The position numbers and the translations under genes were made by a program. DNA of 64,000 nt. Source: Arthrobacter sp. Y81 (GTDB taxonomy: Bacteria; Actinomycetota; Actinomycetes; Actinomycetales; Micrococcaceae). The notes under the pieces were generated by a model. That model made no database searches. It saw only the letters and a list, made by a program, of their open reading frames with translations, and was not told the origin of the DNA. This document shows positions 40,122-49,367 of this stretch, one piece after another; position 1 is the stretch's first letter; the number at the start of each line of letters is the position of its first letter. Where the stretch lies: NCBI RefSeq assembly GCF_002929335.1, contig NZ_PJIL01000004.1, positions 124,001 through 188,000 on the forward strand, given 5' to 3'.

Positions 40122-41390
40122 TCAGGAAGCCTCGGTCCGCCGTCGGGCGTTCAGCCAAAGCAGCAGGCCGATGACCGCAGCGGACAGCATGCCCAGCGCC
40201 CCCGTCACCACCAGGCCGGTGCGGACGCCAAACTCCTCCGTGAGCCAGCCGGCCAGCAGCCCGCCCAGCGCGTGCCCGCCCAGCAGGAGCGGCAGGTAGA
40301 GCGCCAGCACACGGCCGCGGACTCCCGCGCCGGCCTCCAATTGGACAGTGGTGGCAGCGCTGGTCAGGAAGAGCAGCGTCATCACGCCCACCAGCACCAG
40401 CATGGCCACGAACAGCTCCTGCGTGGGCATCAGCGCAGCGATCAGCTGGGTCAGCCCGAACAGCCCGGCGCTCGCCACGATCCCCTTTCGGCCCAGGGTC
40501 CGCAGCCGCGCCGCCAGCAGGGCTCCGGCCAGCGCGCCCAGGGCGCTGAAGGTGTTGAACATGCCGAACCCGGCGGCGCCGCTGTGCCACACGTCCTCGG
40601 CGAAGGCGGCGAGCACCACGGGCCCGTTCATGCCGAAGGCGCCCAGGAGCCCGGCGAGCAGCATGACCAGGGCCAGGGAGGGCCGATGGCGGACGTAGCG
40701 GAAGCCGGCGAGGACCTGCCCGCGGCCACGAAGGGGCGGCGCACTGGGGTAAAGCTGCGACGTCCGGATGGCGGCGATCAGGCCCAGCACAGCCAGGCAC
40801 ACCAGGGCGTTCGCAGCGAAGGCGGCGGCGGAACCGATCCTGGCGATCAGCAGGCCACCGAGCGCGGGACCCAGCATCGCGCCAAGCTGGCCGATGGCGC
40901 TGTTCAGTCCGATCGCGGGACGCAGGGCGGCGTCGCCCACCACCTCGTTGACGAATACCTGGCGCGCCGGACCGTCCACCGCCGACGTGATGCCCAGGGC
41001 AACGCAGCAGGCGTAGACCGCCCAGACGGTGATCCCGCCGCCGGCATCCAGGACCGCAAGGGCCAAGGCGAGCAGGGCAGTGATCGCCTGGCATACGAGG
41101 AGGATCCGGCGCTTCGGGTAAAGGTCCACGAGGATGCCGCTCAGCGGGCCCACCACCAGCATGGGCAGGAACTGGAGGGCCACGGCCACACCCACTGCCG
41201 CGGGGCTTCCCGTCAGCTGCAGGACCAGCCAGTCCTGGGCGAGCCGCTGCATCCAGATTCCGGTGCTCCCGGCGAGCTGGATGGCGACGAAGAGTCGGTA
41301 GTTGCGCTGGGCCAGCGGGTGGTACCAGCGCGGCGGACGGTCAGTGGCGGCTCGGAGGGACTCTGCGGACTGGGGGCGCTCGGAAGACAC
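40122..41390 (-). CDS. MFS transporter (EntS-like, MFS_3)
   Basis: 422 residues, 12 predicted helices. YRLFVAIQLAGSTGIWMQRL AQDWLVLQLTGSPAAVGVAV is the typical start of the MFS_3/enterobactin-exporter-like family, with FLPMLVVGPLSGILVDLYPK RRILL as the loop 2-3 motif. Substrate unknown; likely an efflux pump for a small molecule. It has no obvious link to the surrounding sugar genes. Confidence 0.87.
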   Translation of the reverse strand: MSSERPQSAESLRAATDRPPRWYHPLAQRNYRLFVAIQLAGSTGIWMQRLAQDWLVLQLTGSPAAVGVAVALQFLPMLVVGPLSGILVDLYPKRRILLVCQAITALLALALAVLDAGGGITVWAVYACCVALGITSAVDGPARQVFVNEVVGDAALRPAIGLNSAIGQLGAMLGPALGGLLIARIGSAAAFAANALVCLAVLGLIAAIRTSQLYPSAPPLRGRGQVLAGFRYVRHRPSLALVMLLAGLLGAFGMNGPVVLAAFAEDVWHSGAAGFGMFNTFSALGALAGALLAARLRTLGRKGIVASAGLFGLTQLIAALMPTQELFVAMLVLVGVMTLLFLTSAATTVQLEAGAGVRGRVLALYLPLLLGGHALGGLLAGWLTEEFGVRTGLVVTGALGMLSAAVIGLLLWLNARRRTEAS

Positions 41391-41475
41391 GTCTGGCTCA
41401 GTTCGATAGTGAAATGGACCTACTGGGGGACCTGCAAAAAGGAGGACCTGCCGGGGCAGTTTGGCGCGGGTGGAA

Positions 41476-42138
41476 CTAGGCGCGGGTGGAACGCATTTTG
41501 ACCGAAGCGGAGGCCAGGATCAGGGTGCCGGGAACCACCACGAAGAGCGCGGCCAGCATCCAGACGAACACCACGGCGGCAAAGAGCGCGGCGGCCAGCA
41601 GCAGGGAACCTGTCCAGTCGCGAAGCGACAGCGCCTTGCCGGCGGCAAGGGCGGCGGGCCAGGCACCGGTTGCCTTGGTGCCGGTTGCCTTGGTTGATTG
41701 GTCGGCGCCAACGGCGGGGCCGGCGAAGTCGGACCATGCCGCCGCGGTGCGCAGCAGCAGGATCGCTCCGGCAGCCGCCAGGATCAGGGTGGCGGGCAGG
41801 ACCACCGCCTGGCCGGGCAACTGCCCCACCATGGTGAGCAGGAGGTTCAGGACAATCACGACGGCGGCTGCCGCCGTCGTGATGCCCAGCTTCCAGCTGC
41901 CCGGCAGCGCTGAGCGGAACGTGCCCCAGAGGGCACGGATGGAATCGTCCCGGCCGGAGAGGTGGCGCTCGAGGTGGGTGATGCCCGCGGCATAGGCGGC
42001 GGGGATGGTGACCAGCGGAAGGGACAGCACCAGCACCAGTAGTCCGGCCAGCAGGGTCTCGGAAAACAGTGCAAAGCGGTTGACCGGGATCCGGTCGTCG
42101 CGGCCTGACGCGGGCGTGGTGCTGTCCATGAAGCTCAT
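41476..42138 (-). CDS. DUF624-like membrane protein next to CUT1 permeases
   Basis: 220 residues with four or five hydrophobic helices (about 25-50, 85-125, 175-215). RFALFSETLLAGLLVLVLSL PLVTIPAAYAAG resembles the start of YesL/DUF624 proteins, although the match is weaker than for 35418. An in-frame duplication, KATGTKATG, interrupts a loop near residue 150. It lies 6 nt downstream of the permease gene, so it belongs to that operon. Role unknown, probably transporter-associated. Confidence 0.65.
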   Translation of the reverse strand: MSFMDSTTPASGRDDRIPVNRFALFSETLLAGLLVLVLSLPLVTIPAAYAAGITHLERHLSGRDDSIRALWGTFRSALPGSWKLGITTAAAAVVIVLNLLLTMVGQLPGQAVVLPATLILAAAGAILLLRTAAAWSDFAGPAVGADQSTKATGTKATGAWPAALAAGKALSLRDWTGSLLLAAALFAAVVFVWMLAALFVVVPGTLILASASVKMRSTRA

Positions 42139-42144
42139 TTTCTG

Positions 42145-43062
42145 TTAGCCCTTGAGGCCTTGGGTGGAGACGCCTTCAACGATGTAGCGCTGGAAGACGA
42201 GGAAGAAGATCAGTACCGGGAGGAGGGCAAGGACGGACATGGCGATCATGGCTCCGTAGTCCGAGCTTTGGGTCTGGTCCACGAAGAGGCGCAGGGCCAG
42301 CGGCAGCGGGTACTTCTCCGGGGTGTTCAGGTAGAGCAGCGGTCCGAGGAAGTCGTTCCAGCTCCAGATGAAGGAGAAGATCGAGGTGGAGATCAGGGCC
42401 GGTTTCATCAGGGGCAGCATGATGGCGGTGAAGATCCGGACGTGGCCGGCGCCGTCGATGCGGGCTGCCTCGTCCAGTTCGGCCGGGAGGTTCCGCATGA
42501 ACTGGACCATCAGGAAGACGAAGAACGCGTCCGCGGCCAGGAACTTGCCGATGAGCAGCGGGATGTAGGTGTCCACGAGGCCCAGCTGCTGGAAGACGAT
42601 GTACTGCGGAATGATCACCACGTGGAAGGGCAGGAGCAGGGTGGCGATCATCATGCCGAAGAACACGCTGCGGCCCGGGAACTTGATCCGCGCGAACGCA
42701 TAGGCCGAGACGCTGGCGGAGAGGATGGTGCCCACCACGGCGCCGATGGCCAGGATCAGGGAGTTGGTGAAGAACTGCAGGGTGGACACCCCGCCGATCC
42801 CGTCCATGGCGGTGACGAAGTTGTCGAAGCTGAAATTGTTGGACCACAGGGAGGTGTTGGCCCCGCCGATTTCGGAGTTCGGCTTGAAGGACGACGCGAC
42901 CATCCACAGTGCGGGGTAGAGCACCACACCGGTCAGGGCAAGCGCCACGACGTGGAAAATGGCGCTCTTGATGCGCTTGGCCCCCACGGACTCGGACTTC
43001 GGGTTGTACACGGGTGCCGGCGCTTCTGTTGCCGGTTTGGTGGGGGTTGCCATGGTTGTCAT
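42145..43062 (-). CDS. CUT1 ABC permease (MalG/UgpE type), GH42-linked importer
   Basis: 305 residues, six helices; EAA loop LPAELDEAARIDGAGHVRIF TAIMLPLMKPALI. It overlaps the partner permease by 4 nt (ATGA). With the binding protein at 44058 it makes a complete CUT1 importer minus ATPase. Divergent GH42 gene suggests galacto-oligosaccharide uptake. Confidence 0.93.
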   Translation of the reverse strand: MTTMATPTKPATEAPAPVYNPKSESVGAKRIKSAIFHVVALALTGVVLYPALWMVASSFKPNSEIGGANTSLWSNNFSFDNFVTAMDGIGGVSTLQFFTNSLILAIGAVVGTILSASVSAYAFARIKFPGRSVFFGMMIATLLLPFHVVIIPQYIVFQQLGLVDTYIPLLIGKFLAADAFFVFLMVQFMRNLPAELDEAARIDGAGHVRIFTAIMLPLMKPALISTSIFSFIWSWNDFLGPLLYLNTPEKYPLPLALRLFVDQTQSSDYGAMIAMSVLALLPVLIFFLVFQRYIVEGVSTQGLKG

Positions 43063-44012
43063 TTCGAATCACCGCTGTAGTGGACCCAGGACTTGGAGGT
43101 TTTGAAGAAGATGAGGGTGATGATGCCGACGACGATCACCAGGAGCCAGGCCATGGCCGAGGCGTAGCCCATCCGGAAGTCGCTGAAGCCGCGCAGGTAG
43201 AGGTAGAGGGTGTAGAAGAGGGTGGAGCCGGCCGGGCCGCCTTCACCGTTGGAGATGATGTAGGCCGAGGCGAAGATCTGGAATGCGTGGATGGTTTCCA
43301 TCAGCAGGTTGAAGAAGATCACCGGGGAGAGCATCGGCCAGGTGATGTTGAAGAACTTCCGGACCGGGCCCGCACCGTCCATGGACGCTGCTTCGTAGAG
43401 ATCGGCGGGGATCTGCTTGAGGCCGGCGAGGAAGATCACCATCGGGGCGCCGAACTGCCAGACGGTCAGCAGGATCATCATGGGCATGGTCATGGAGGGG
43501 TTGCCCACCCAGCCGCCGAGGTTGATGCCGAAGAAGGACAGGCCCTGGTCCACCGGGCCGGAATCGCCGAACATGGCCTTCCAGACGATCGCGATGGAAA
43601 CGGACGCGCCGATCAGGGATGGGGCATAGAACGCCGAGCGGTAGAACCCCTGGCCCTTGCGCGCGCTGTTCAGGAGCATGGCCACGGCCAGTGCCGCGGC
43701 GAGCTTGAGCGGGGTACCGAAGACCACGTAGGACAGGGTCACGCCGACGGACCCCAGGAACCGTTCGTCCTGGAACAGGGTGGCGTAGTTATCCAGCCCG
43801 ATCCACTTGGGCGGGTCGAAGAGGTTGTAGTTGGTGAAGGACAGGTAGAGCGAGGAAATCATCGGGCCCACGGTCAGGGCGATGAATCCCAGCAGCCAGG
43901 GCAGCAGGAAGGTGTAGCCGGCGCGGGCATCCGCCCCCCGCTGCCGCGACTTGCGCGGCTGCGAGGGAGCGGACGGCGTCGAACGCCTGCTCAGGGTTGG
44001 GCTTTGAGTCAC
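43059..44012 (-). CDS. CUT1 ABC permease (MalF/UgpA type), GH42-linked importer
   Basis: 317 residues with a basic cytoplasmic N terminus and six helices; FLLPWLLGFIALTVGPMISS LYLSFTNYNL and EAA loop PADLYEAASMDGAGPVRKFF NITWPMLSPVIFF. It starts 45 nt after the binding-protein stop and partners the 42145 permease. Confidence 0.93.
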   Translation of the reverse strand: MTQSPTLSRRSTPSAPSQPRKSRQRGADARAGYTFLLPWLLGFIALTVGPMISSLYLSFTNYNLFDPPKWIGLDNYATLFQDERFLGSVGVTLSYVVFGTPLKLAAALAVAMLLNSARKGQGFYRSAFYAPSLIGASVSIAIVWKAMFGDSGPVDQGLSFFGINLGGWVGNPSMTMPMMILLTVWQFGAPMVIFLAGLKQIPADLYEAASMDGAGPVRKFFNITWPMLSPVIFFNLLMETIHAFQIFASAYIISNGEGGPAGSTLFYTLYLYLRGFSDFRMGYASAMAWLLVIVVGIITLIFFKTSKSWVHYSGDSK

Positions 44013-44057
44013 GAGTTCAATCCGTCAGTTGTGAACGTCGGGCAGACAATACGCTGC

Positions 44058-45341
44058 TCAGGCGTTCTGCTTGATGAGGTCTTCGGCTTCCTTGAACCAT
44101 GCGTCGGCGGCGCCGTCCACGGTGAGTTTGCCGAAGTTCAGGTCCGAGCTGATGCGCTTGAAGGAGGTTTCCAGCGTGCCGAAACCGACGATGGGCGGCT
44201 CGGGGGCGTCCTTGAGGTACTTCTCGATGGACTTCTCGTAATCCACAACCAGCTTGTCGGTGCCCTCGAACGTGGTGCCGTCGCGCTGGGTCTTCGACGC
44301 CGGAACGCCGCGGGAGGTCTTGAAGATCTGGCCCACCTCGGGGTCATTGACCATGAAGTCGATGAACCGTGCAGCGGCGTCCTTGAACTTGGTCTTGGCG
44401 CTGGCAACCATCAGCATGGAGGGCTTGAGGAACAGGCCCAGGTTGTCCTTGTCATCGGAGGGAACCGGAACGAGCTTGAGTTCCTTGGCGCCGCTGTCCC
44501 CAAGGTAGGCGGCCATGAAGTTGTCCCAGGTGGATTCGGTGGCTGAGACGTTTGAGCCGAACGGCGACTTCGGGGCGAGCTGGGTGACGCGCTCTTCGGA
44601 AACGATGGCGGGAGTGCCGCGGAGGGCCGCTGTCTGGTTCCACCACTTCTTCAGGTCATCCTTGGCGAAGCCGAGCTTGCCGTCCTCGGTGAAGGCTTCG
44701 ATGTTGTTCTGGCGCAGCCAGATGTTGAACATCCACCAGATGCCGGTGTAGTCCGTGCCGCCGAAAAGAGCGCCGTTGCTCTTTGCTCCGACCTCGGCCA
44801 GGAAGGCGTTGTATTCCTTGTAGGTCCAGGTGCCGTCCGGTTCCGCGATTCCGAGTGAGGCGAGTTTGGCGGGGTCGTAGTAAACGGCGAAGGCGTTGGT
44901 GCTGGTGGGGATGCCGTAGGTCTTGCCGCGGATCTGGCCGGAGGGCAGGAGGGACTTGTCGAAGGCGTCCGTGTTGATCTTGACCGTGCCGAGGTCCAGG
45001 AGCTGGTTGCGCTGGCCATAGTCCCGCAGGTAGGACAGGTCCCACTGCATCACGTCGGGAAGTCCGCCACCGGCTGCCTCCGTGGCACGCTTCTGCCAAT
45101 AGCCTGCGAAGTCGGTGAAGTTGCCGTTGACCTTAATGTCCGGGTTCTTCGACTCGAACAGGGCGATGGCCTTGCGGGTGCGCTCCGCGCGATCGTCGTT
45201 GCCCCACCAGGTGTAGTTGATGGTGACCGGATTCTCCGCCGAACCCGTCTGGGCGGGGGCCGGGGAGCCACACGCCGCCAGCACGGCGGCAGATGCGGTG
45301 CCCAGTGCCACGGTGGTGAGGAAATTCCTTCTGTTGATCAT
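44058..45341 (-). CDS. CUT1 sugar-binding lipoprotein of the GH42-linked importer
   Basis: 427 residues from ATG 45341 with AGGAGG upstream. The signal MINRRNFLTTVALGTASAAV has a Tat-type RRNFL and lipobox LAAC. Mature motifs: INYTWWGNDDRAERTRKAIA LFESKNPDIKVNGNFTDFAG YWQKRATEAAGG. Family 1 solute-binding fold. It heads the operon 45341-41476 and is divergent from the GH42 beta-galactosidase, so beta-galactosides (galactan side-chain oligomers) are the likely ligand. Confidence 0.93.
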   Translation of the reverse strand: MINRRNFLTTVALGTASAAVLAACGSPAPAQTGSAENPVTINYTWWGNDDRAERTRKAIALFESKNPDIKVNGNFTDFAGYWQKRATEAAGGGLPDVMQWDLSYLRDYGQRNQLLDLGTVKINTDAFDKSLLPSGQIRGKTYGIPTSTNAFAVYYDPAKLASLGIAEPDGTWTYKEYNAFLAEVGAKSNGALFGGTDYTGIWWMFNIWLRQNNIEAFTEDGKLGFAKDDLKKWWNQTAALRGTPAIVSEERVTQLAPKSPFGSNVSATESTWDNFMAAYLGDSGAKELKLVPVPSDDKDNLGLFLKPSMLMVASAKTKFKDAAARFIDFMVNDPEVGQIFKTSRGVPASKTQRDGTTFEGTDKLVVDYEKSIEKYLKDAPEPPIVGFGTLETSFKRISSDLNFGKLTVDGAADAWFKEAEDLIKQNA

Positions 45342-45425
45342 AAGAGCCTCCTTGCTCGGTTGTGTAAGCGCGATTCTTTGTGATTCCCTACAACGAGAGT
45401 AGTGACTTGGCTTACACACGCTTTC

Positions 45426-45475
45426 TGAAACGATACAATATCGTCATTCCCACATTTGGGCAAGCGTTTTCCAAA
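45426..45475. promoter_or_regulatory. LacI-type boxes between the GH42 gene and its importer
   Basis: TGAAACGATACA at 45426-45437 and an interrupted palindrome TTTGG-N11-CCAAA spanning GCAAGCGTTTTC at 45455-45475. Both are LacI-family type. They sit in the 183-nt divergent gap and could control both directions. Confidence 0.55.
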
Positions 45476-45524
45476 CATCTGCTTTCTTGCCGGCAGCTTG
45501 CATCAGCAACGACGAAGGAGTCCC

Positions 45525-47594
45525 ATGTCACCCCAGGAAAAATCACCTGCGCCCGCGGTGTGGACCAGCCTCGAAGGCATCGCCTACGGAGGCGACTATA
45601 ACCCTGAACAGTGGCCGGTCAGTGTCCGGATGGAGGACCTGGAACTGATGAAGGAAGCCGGGGTCACCTTCCTCAGCGTGGGCATCTTCTCCTGGGGGCT
45701 GCTGGAGCCTTCGGAAGGCGAATATGACTTCGGCTGGCTGGACGATGTCCTGGACAACCTGGCGGCGGCAGGCATCAAGGTGGCCCTCGCAACCGCTACT
45801 GCCGCTCCCCCGGCCTGGCTCGTGCGCAAGCACCCCGAAATCCTTCCGGTTACGGCTGACGGAACCGTGCTGGGGCCGGGCTCACGGCGGCACTACACGC
45901 CGTCGTCGGCCGTTTACCGGCGGTACGCCACCGGCATCACGCGGGTCCTGGCAGAGCGTTACAAGGACCACCCGGCACTGGCGTTGTGGCACGTGGACAA
46001 CGAACTCGGCTGCCACGTTTCGGAGTTCTACGGCGACGAGGACGCGGCTGCCTTCCGCGCATGGCTCGAACGGCGCTACGGGAGCATCGACGCCCTGAAC
46101 GCGGCGTGGGGGACGGCATTCTGGTCCCAGCATTACGCTTCGTTTGAGGAAATCCTGCCGCCGCGGGTAGCGCCTTCCACGCTGAATCCGGGCCAGCAGC
46201 TGGACTTCCAGCGTTTCAATTCCTGGGCGCTCATGGACTACTACGGTGCGCTGCTTGAGGTGCTGCGCGAGGTGACTCCGGGGGTGCCTGCCACCACCAA
46301 CCTCATGGTTTCGAGCGCCACGAAGTCCATGGACTATTTCGAGTGGGCCCAGGACCTGGACGTGATCGCCAACGACCACTATCTGGTGGCCGCCGATCCG
46401 GAACGGCAGATCGAGCTCGCGTTCAGCGCGGATCTCACGCGCGGCGTTGCAGGCGGTGACCCGTGGATCCTGATGGAACACTCGACGTCGGCGGTGAACT
46501 GGCAGCCGCGCAACCAGCCCAAGATGCCGGGCGAAATGCTGCGCAATTCCCTGGCGCACGTGGCCCGCGGGGCCGACGCCGTGATGTTCTTCCAGTGGCG
46601 GCAGAGCTTCGCCGGTTCGGAGAAATTCCACTCCGCCATGGTCCCCCACGGCGGGCGCGACACCCGTGTCTGGCGCGAGGTGGTGGAGCTGGGTGCCTCC
46701 CTGAAGCGGCTGGCGCCCGTGCGCGGGTCGCGGGTTGAGTCCCGGGCGGCCATCGTGTTCGACTACGAGGCCTGGTGGGCCAGCGAAATCGACTCCCACC
46801 CGAGCCAGGACGTCAAATACCTGGACCTGATGCGGGCTTTCCACCGTTCGTTGTTCCTGCGCGGGATCTCGGCGGATTTTGTGCACCCCACCGCGTCGCT
46901 GGAAGGCTACGGCCTGGTGCTCGTATGCACCCTTTACAACGTCACAGATGCCGCCGCTGCCAACATCGCTTCGGCGGCCCGGGCCGGGGCCACCGTCCTG
47001 GTCAGCTACTTCAGCGGGATCGTCGACGAACGGGACCACATCCGGCTCGGCGGTTACCCCGGCGCGTTCCGTGACCTGCTGGGAGTCACCGTGGAGGAAT
47101 TCCATCCGCTGCTGGCCGGGTCGACCGTGAAGCTCAGCAACGGCCTCAGCGACGGCACCGGCGAAAGTCCCGGCGACGGCTGGGTGGGCTCGGTGTGGAG
47201 CGAGCACGTTCGCGTGGTGGGTGCTTCTACGGACGGGCCGGCTGAGGTCCTCGCGACGTTCACTGAATATCCGCTCGACGGCGTTCCCGCCCTGACCCGT
47301 CGCCCCGCGGGAGCGGGTTCGGCCTGGTATTTGGCCACGTTCCCGGACCAGGACGGCATCGAAGCACTGGTGGACCGCCTGCTCGCCGAGTCCGGAGTTG
47401 CTGCAGCGGCCGAAGCTGACCAGGGGGTCGAATTGACGCGACGCCGCGACGCCGACGGGAGGGGCTTCGTGTTCGCCATCAACCACTCGCGCGCCGATGC
47501 CACGGTCCGTGTGGCAGGGGAAGAACTGCTGTCCGGCGAGCGGTTCGCAGGTACGGTTCCGGCCGGAGGCGTGGCGGTAATCGCGGAGGACTAA
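45525..47594 (+). CDS. GH42 beta-galactosidase
   Basis: 689 residues from ATG 45525 (AAGGAG upstream). Family GH42: GGDYNPEQWPVSVRMEDLEL, LWHVDNELGCHVSEFYGD (acid/base Glu in NE), and ILMEHSTSAVNWQPRNQPKM (nucleophile Glu). The C-terminal parts are the GH42 trimer-forming and beta domains. No signal peptide, hence cytoplasmic; B. subtilis YesZ in the rhamnogalacturonan cluster is a GH42 enzyme. It probably cleaves galactose from imported galactan side chains. Confidence 0.95.
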   Translation: MSPQEKSPAPAVWTSLEGIAYGGDYNPEQWPVSVRMEDLELMKEAGVTFLSVGIFSWGLLEPSEGEYDFGWLDDVLDNLAAAGIKVALATATAAPPAWLVRKHPEILPVTADGTVLGPGSRRHYTPSSAVYRRYATGITRVLAERYKDHPALALWHVDNELGCHVSEFYGDEDAAAFRAWLERRYGSIDALNAAWGTAFWSQHYASFEEILPPRVAPSTLNPGQQLDFQRFNSWALMDYYGALLEVLREVTPGVPATTNLMVSSATKSMDYFEWAQDLDVIANDHYLVAADPERQIELAFSADLTRGVAGGDPWILMEHSTSAVNWQPRNQPKMPGEMLRNSLAHVARGADAVMFFQWRQSFAGSEKFHSAMVPHGGRDTRVWREVVELGASLKRLAPVRGSRVESRAAIVFDYEAWWASEIDSHPSQDVKYLDLMRAFHRSLFLRGISADFVHPTASLEGYGLVLVCTLYNVTDAAAANIASAARAGATVLVSYFSGIVDERDHIRLGGYPGAFRDLLGVTVEEFHPLLAGSTVKLSNGLSDGTGESPGDGWVGSVWSEHVRVVGASTDGPAEVLATFTEYPLDGVPALTRRPAGAGSAWYLATFPDQDGIEALVDRLLAESGVAAAAEADQGVELTRRRDADGRGFVFAINHSRADATVRVAGEELLSGERFAGTVPAGGVAVIAED

Positions 47595-47631
47595 CTACGT
47601 CGCCGGACGCTCCACCGCACACGACCGAGGG

Positions 47632-47674
47632 TTGTCCGCAGATCCTGCCCTACAAGGTCAGGATCTGCGGACAA
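47632..47674. terminator. Perfect palindrome between convergent GH42 and binding-protein genes
   Basis: Perfect 16-nt arms TTGTCCGCAGATCCTG (47632-47647) and their complement (47659-47674) with an 11-nt loop. It lies between two convergent genes and would serve both as a terminator, but there is no U-run, so it could also be a REP-like element. Confidence 0.55.
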
Positions 47675-47712
47675 GCCTAGGATCCGCGGGCTGCTTAGCT
47701 TCGAGGGCAGGG

Positions 47713-49071
47713 CTAGCTGATGGCCGACTTCATTTCATCAACGGCCTTCTTGCCGGCTTCCTCAGTGGACAGCCGGTCGAAGAGCACCTCCGAGGTGTAG
47801 CGCTTGACGATCTCCTGGATGGCACCAGCGCCCTTCGGCGGCGGTGCCGGAGCCTCGCCGAGCTCGCCCTTGATCTGGTCAATGAACTTGACCACCTTGA
47901 TGTCGGCGGGGGTCAGCTTGGGCTCGATTGCTGCCCGGACATCGGAGTTGGGGTACACACCGCGGTCGGCCAGGAGCGCTTCGCCGGCCTTGGTGTTGTT
48001 GGCCAGGAAGTCGATGAACTTAGCGGTTTCTTCAGGGTGCTTGGTGCGGGAAGACGCGGACCAGAACTGGGAAGCCTTGTACCAAAGATTGGCGTCGGCC
48101 GAGCTACCGGTCTTGGACGGGAACCGCAGTATCTGCAGCTCGCCGCCGGCAGCCTTCTCCAGGGCCGGCAACTGGTTGGACCACCAGAAGGCGAGCCCGT
48201 TCTTGCCCGTGGCGAGGCCACTCTGGTCCAGCGGTGCAGCCTCGGCCTCAACCACCTCGGAGGCAGACGGGACAGCCTTCTTCTCGCTGAGCTCCTTCAG
48301 GAACGCCCACCACTCGGCGATGTCGCTCGGCTCGAAGCCCAGCTTCCCGTCGTTGGTGTACAGCGACTTGCCGTTCTGCCGGAGCCATACACCGAGCGAG
48401 GCTTCATCGGTTCCATAGGCAGCGGCGCCGTACGTACCCTTCGGCGACTTTGCCGTGACCTCGGCGGAGATGCGTTCGAAGTCCTCCCACGTCCATGTGC
48501 TGTCATCAGGCATCTCAACGCCTGCAGCCTTGAAGACAGCCGGGTTGGCCAGAATGGTGGCCGCGTTGATCCCGGCGGCAATGCCGGTCAAACCGTCCTC
48601 GTTCTTGCCGGCATTGAGGGCGGCTTCATCAAACTTGGACGTGTCGATGTCGTACTTGGAAAGATCCAGGAGGGCGCCGCGGCTGGAGTACTCCGTGATG
48701 TACTTTTCGTCCATCTGGATGATGTCCGGGGCGTCGTTGGCCGCAACCTGGGTGGCCAACTTGTCCCAGTAACCGCTCCAGTCGCCAAACTCGGGCTTGA
48801 TCTTGATGTTCGGATTCTCGGCTTCGAAGGCAGCAATCGCGGCCTGTGTCAGCTGTGCACGCTTGTCGCCTCCCCACCAGGAGAAGCGGAGTTCAACTTT
48901 GCCGTCGGCACTCTGCGGAGCGGCTCCCCCACCGCAGGCACTGAGGGCCAGGACGACGGCGGCAGCTGCGGCGACCGCGCCGATGCGGCGCAGCCCCCGC
49001 CGGGACTGGGCGGACTTTGCCCCTGCTGCGCCACGACTGGCGGCTGAGGCAGGGCGGGAAAATAGCGGCAC
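47713..49071 (-). CDS. CUT1 sugar-binding lipoprotein (paralog of the 38598 protein)
   Basis: 452 residues from GTG 49071 (GGAG 6 nt upstream; longer in-frame readings lack support). A basic, Arg-rich N terminus, hydrophobic stretch, lipobox LSAC, then VELRFSWWGGDKRAQLTQAA IAAFEAENPNIKIKPEFGDW SGYWDKLATQVA. It lies 296 nt downstream of two permeases on the same strand with its own operator at 49140. With permeases 49368 and 50314 it forms a third importer. Confidence 0.92.
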   Translation of the reverse strand: MPLFSRPASAASRGAAGAKSAQSRRGLRRIGAVAAAAAVVLALSACGGGAAPQSADGKVELRFSWWGGDKRAQLTQAAIAAFEAENPNIKIKPEFGDWSGYWDKLATQVAANDAPDIIQMDEKYITEYSSRGALLDLSKYDIDTSKFDEAALNAGKNEDGLTGIAAGINAATILANPAVFKAAGVEMPDDSTWTWEDFERISAEVTAKSPKGTYGAAAYGTDEASLGVWLRQNGKSLYTNDGKLGFEPSDIAEWWAFLKELSEKKAVPSASEVVEAEAAPLDQSGLATGKNGLAFWWSNQLPALEKAAGGELQILRFPSKTGSSADANLWYKASQFWSASSRTKHPEETAKFIDFLANNTKAGEALLADRGVYPNSDVRAAIEPKLTPADIKVVKFIDQIKGELGEAPAPPPKGAGAIQEIVKRYTSEVLFDRLSTEEAGKKAVDEMKSAIS

Positions 49072-49139
49072 TGGATTCTCCGATCTTCTTTGATCTTGAA
49101 AGCTGATTGGGTTCGAAGGCTGAAAGACTTGAAAGCTGG

Positions 49140-49157
49140 TGAGAAAACGCTTTCTCA
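49140..49157. promoter_or_regulatory. LacI-type operator (TGAGAAAACGCTTTCTCA) and nearby palindrome
   Basis: TGAGAAAACGCTTTCTCA, 69 nt upstream of GTG 49071, identical over 16 bp to 39923-39938. A separate 13-bp perfect palindrome, CTTGTAATACAAG, is at 49181-49193. The 296-nt gap 49072-49367 holds no gene. Confidence 0.75.
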
Positions 49158-49367
49158 TATCTGAGAATACAAGCAAGGAACTTGTAATACAAGATGTTTC
49201 ACATGCCAATTTCGGCACCTGGCCCAAGGGGTTGGGGCGGAGGGGCAACGAACACCCATCCACCCCAGGAACAGCCAGAAACTGCTAAGGACTGCTAAGA
49301 ACTGCCGGGCTGTCAGGCATGAGCCCCGCCCAAGCACCCGGCCCGTCCCGCTGCGGAACAGCAGCGC

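Noticed and set aside
39954-41501. 515-codon open frame on the plus strand opposite the MFS gene
   Set aside because: Gln/His/Gly/Arg-rich antisense of a membrane protein; no domain pattern.
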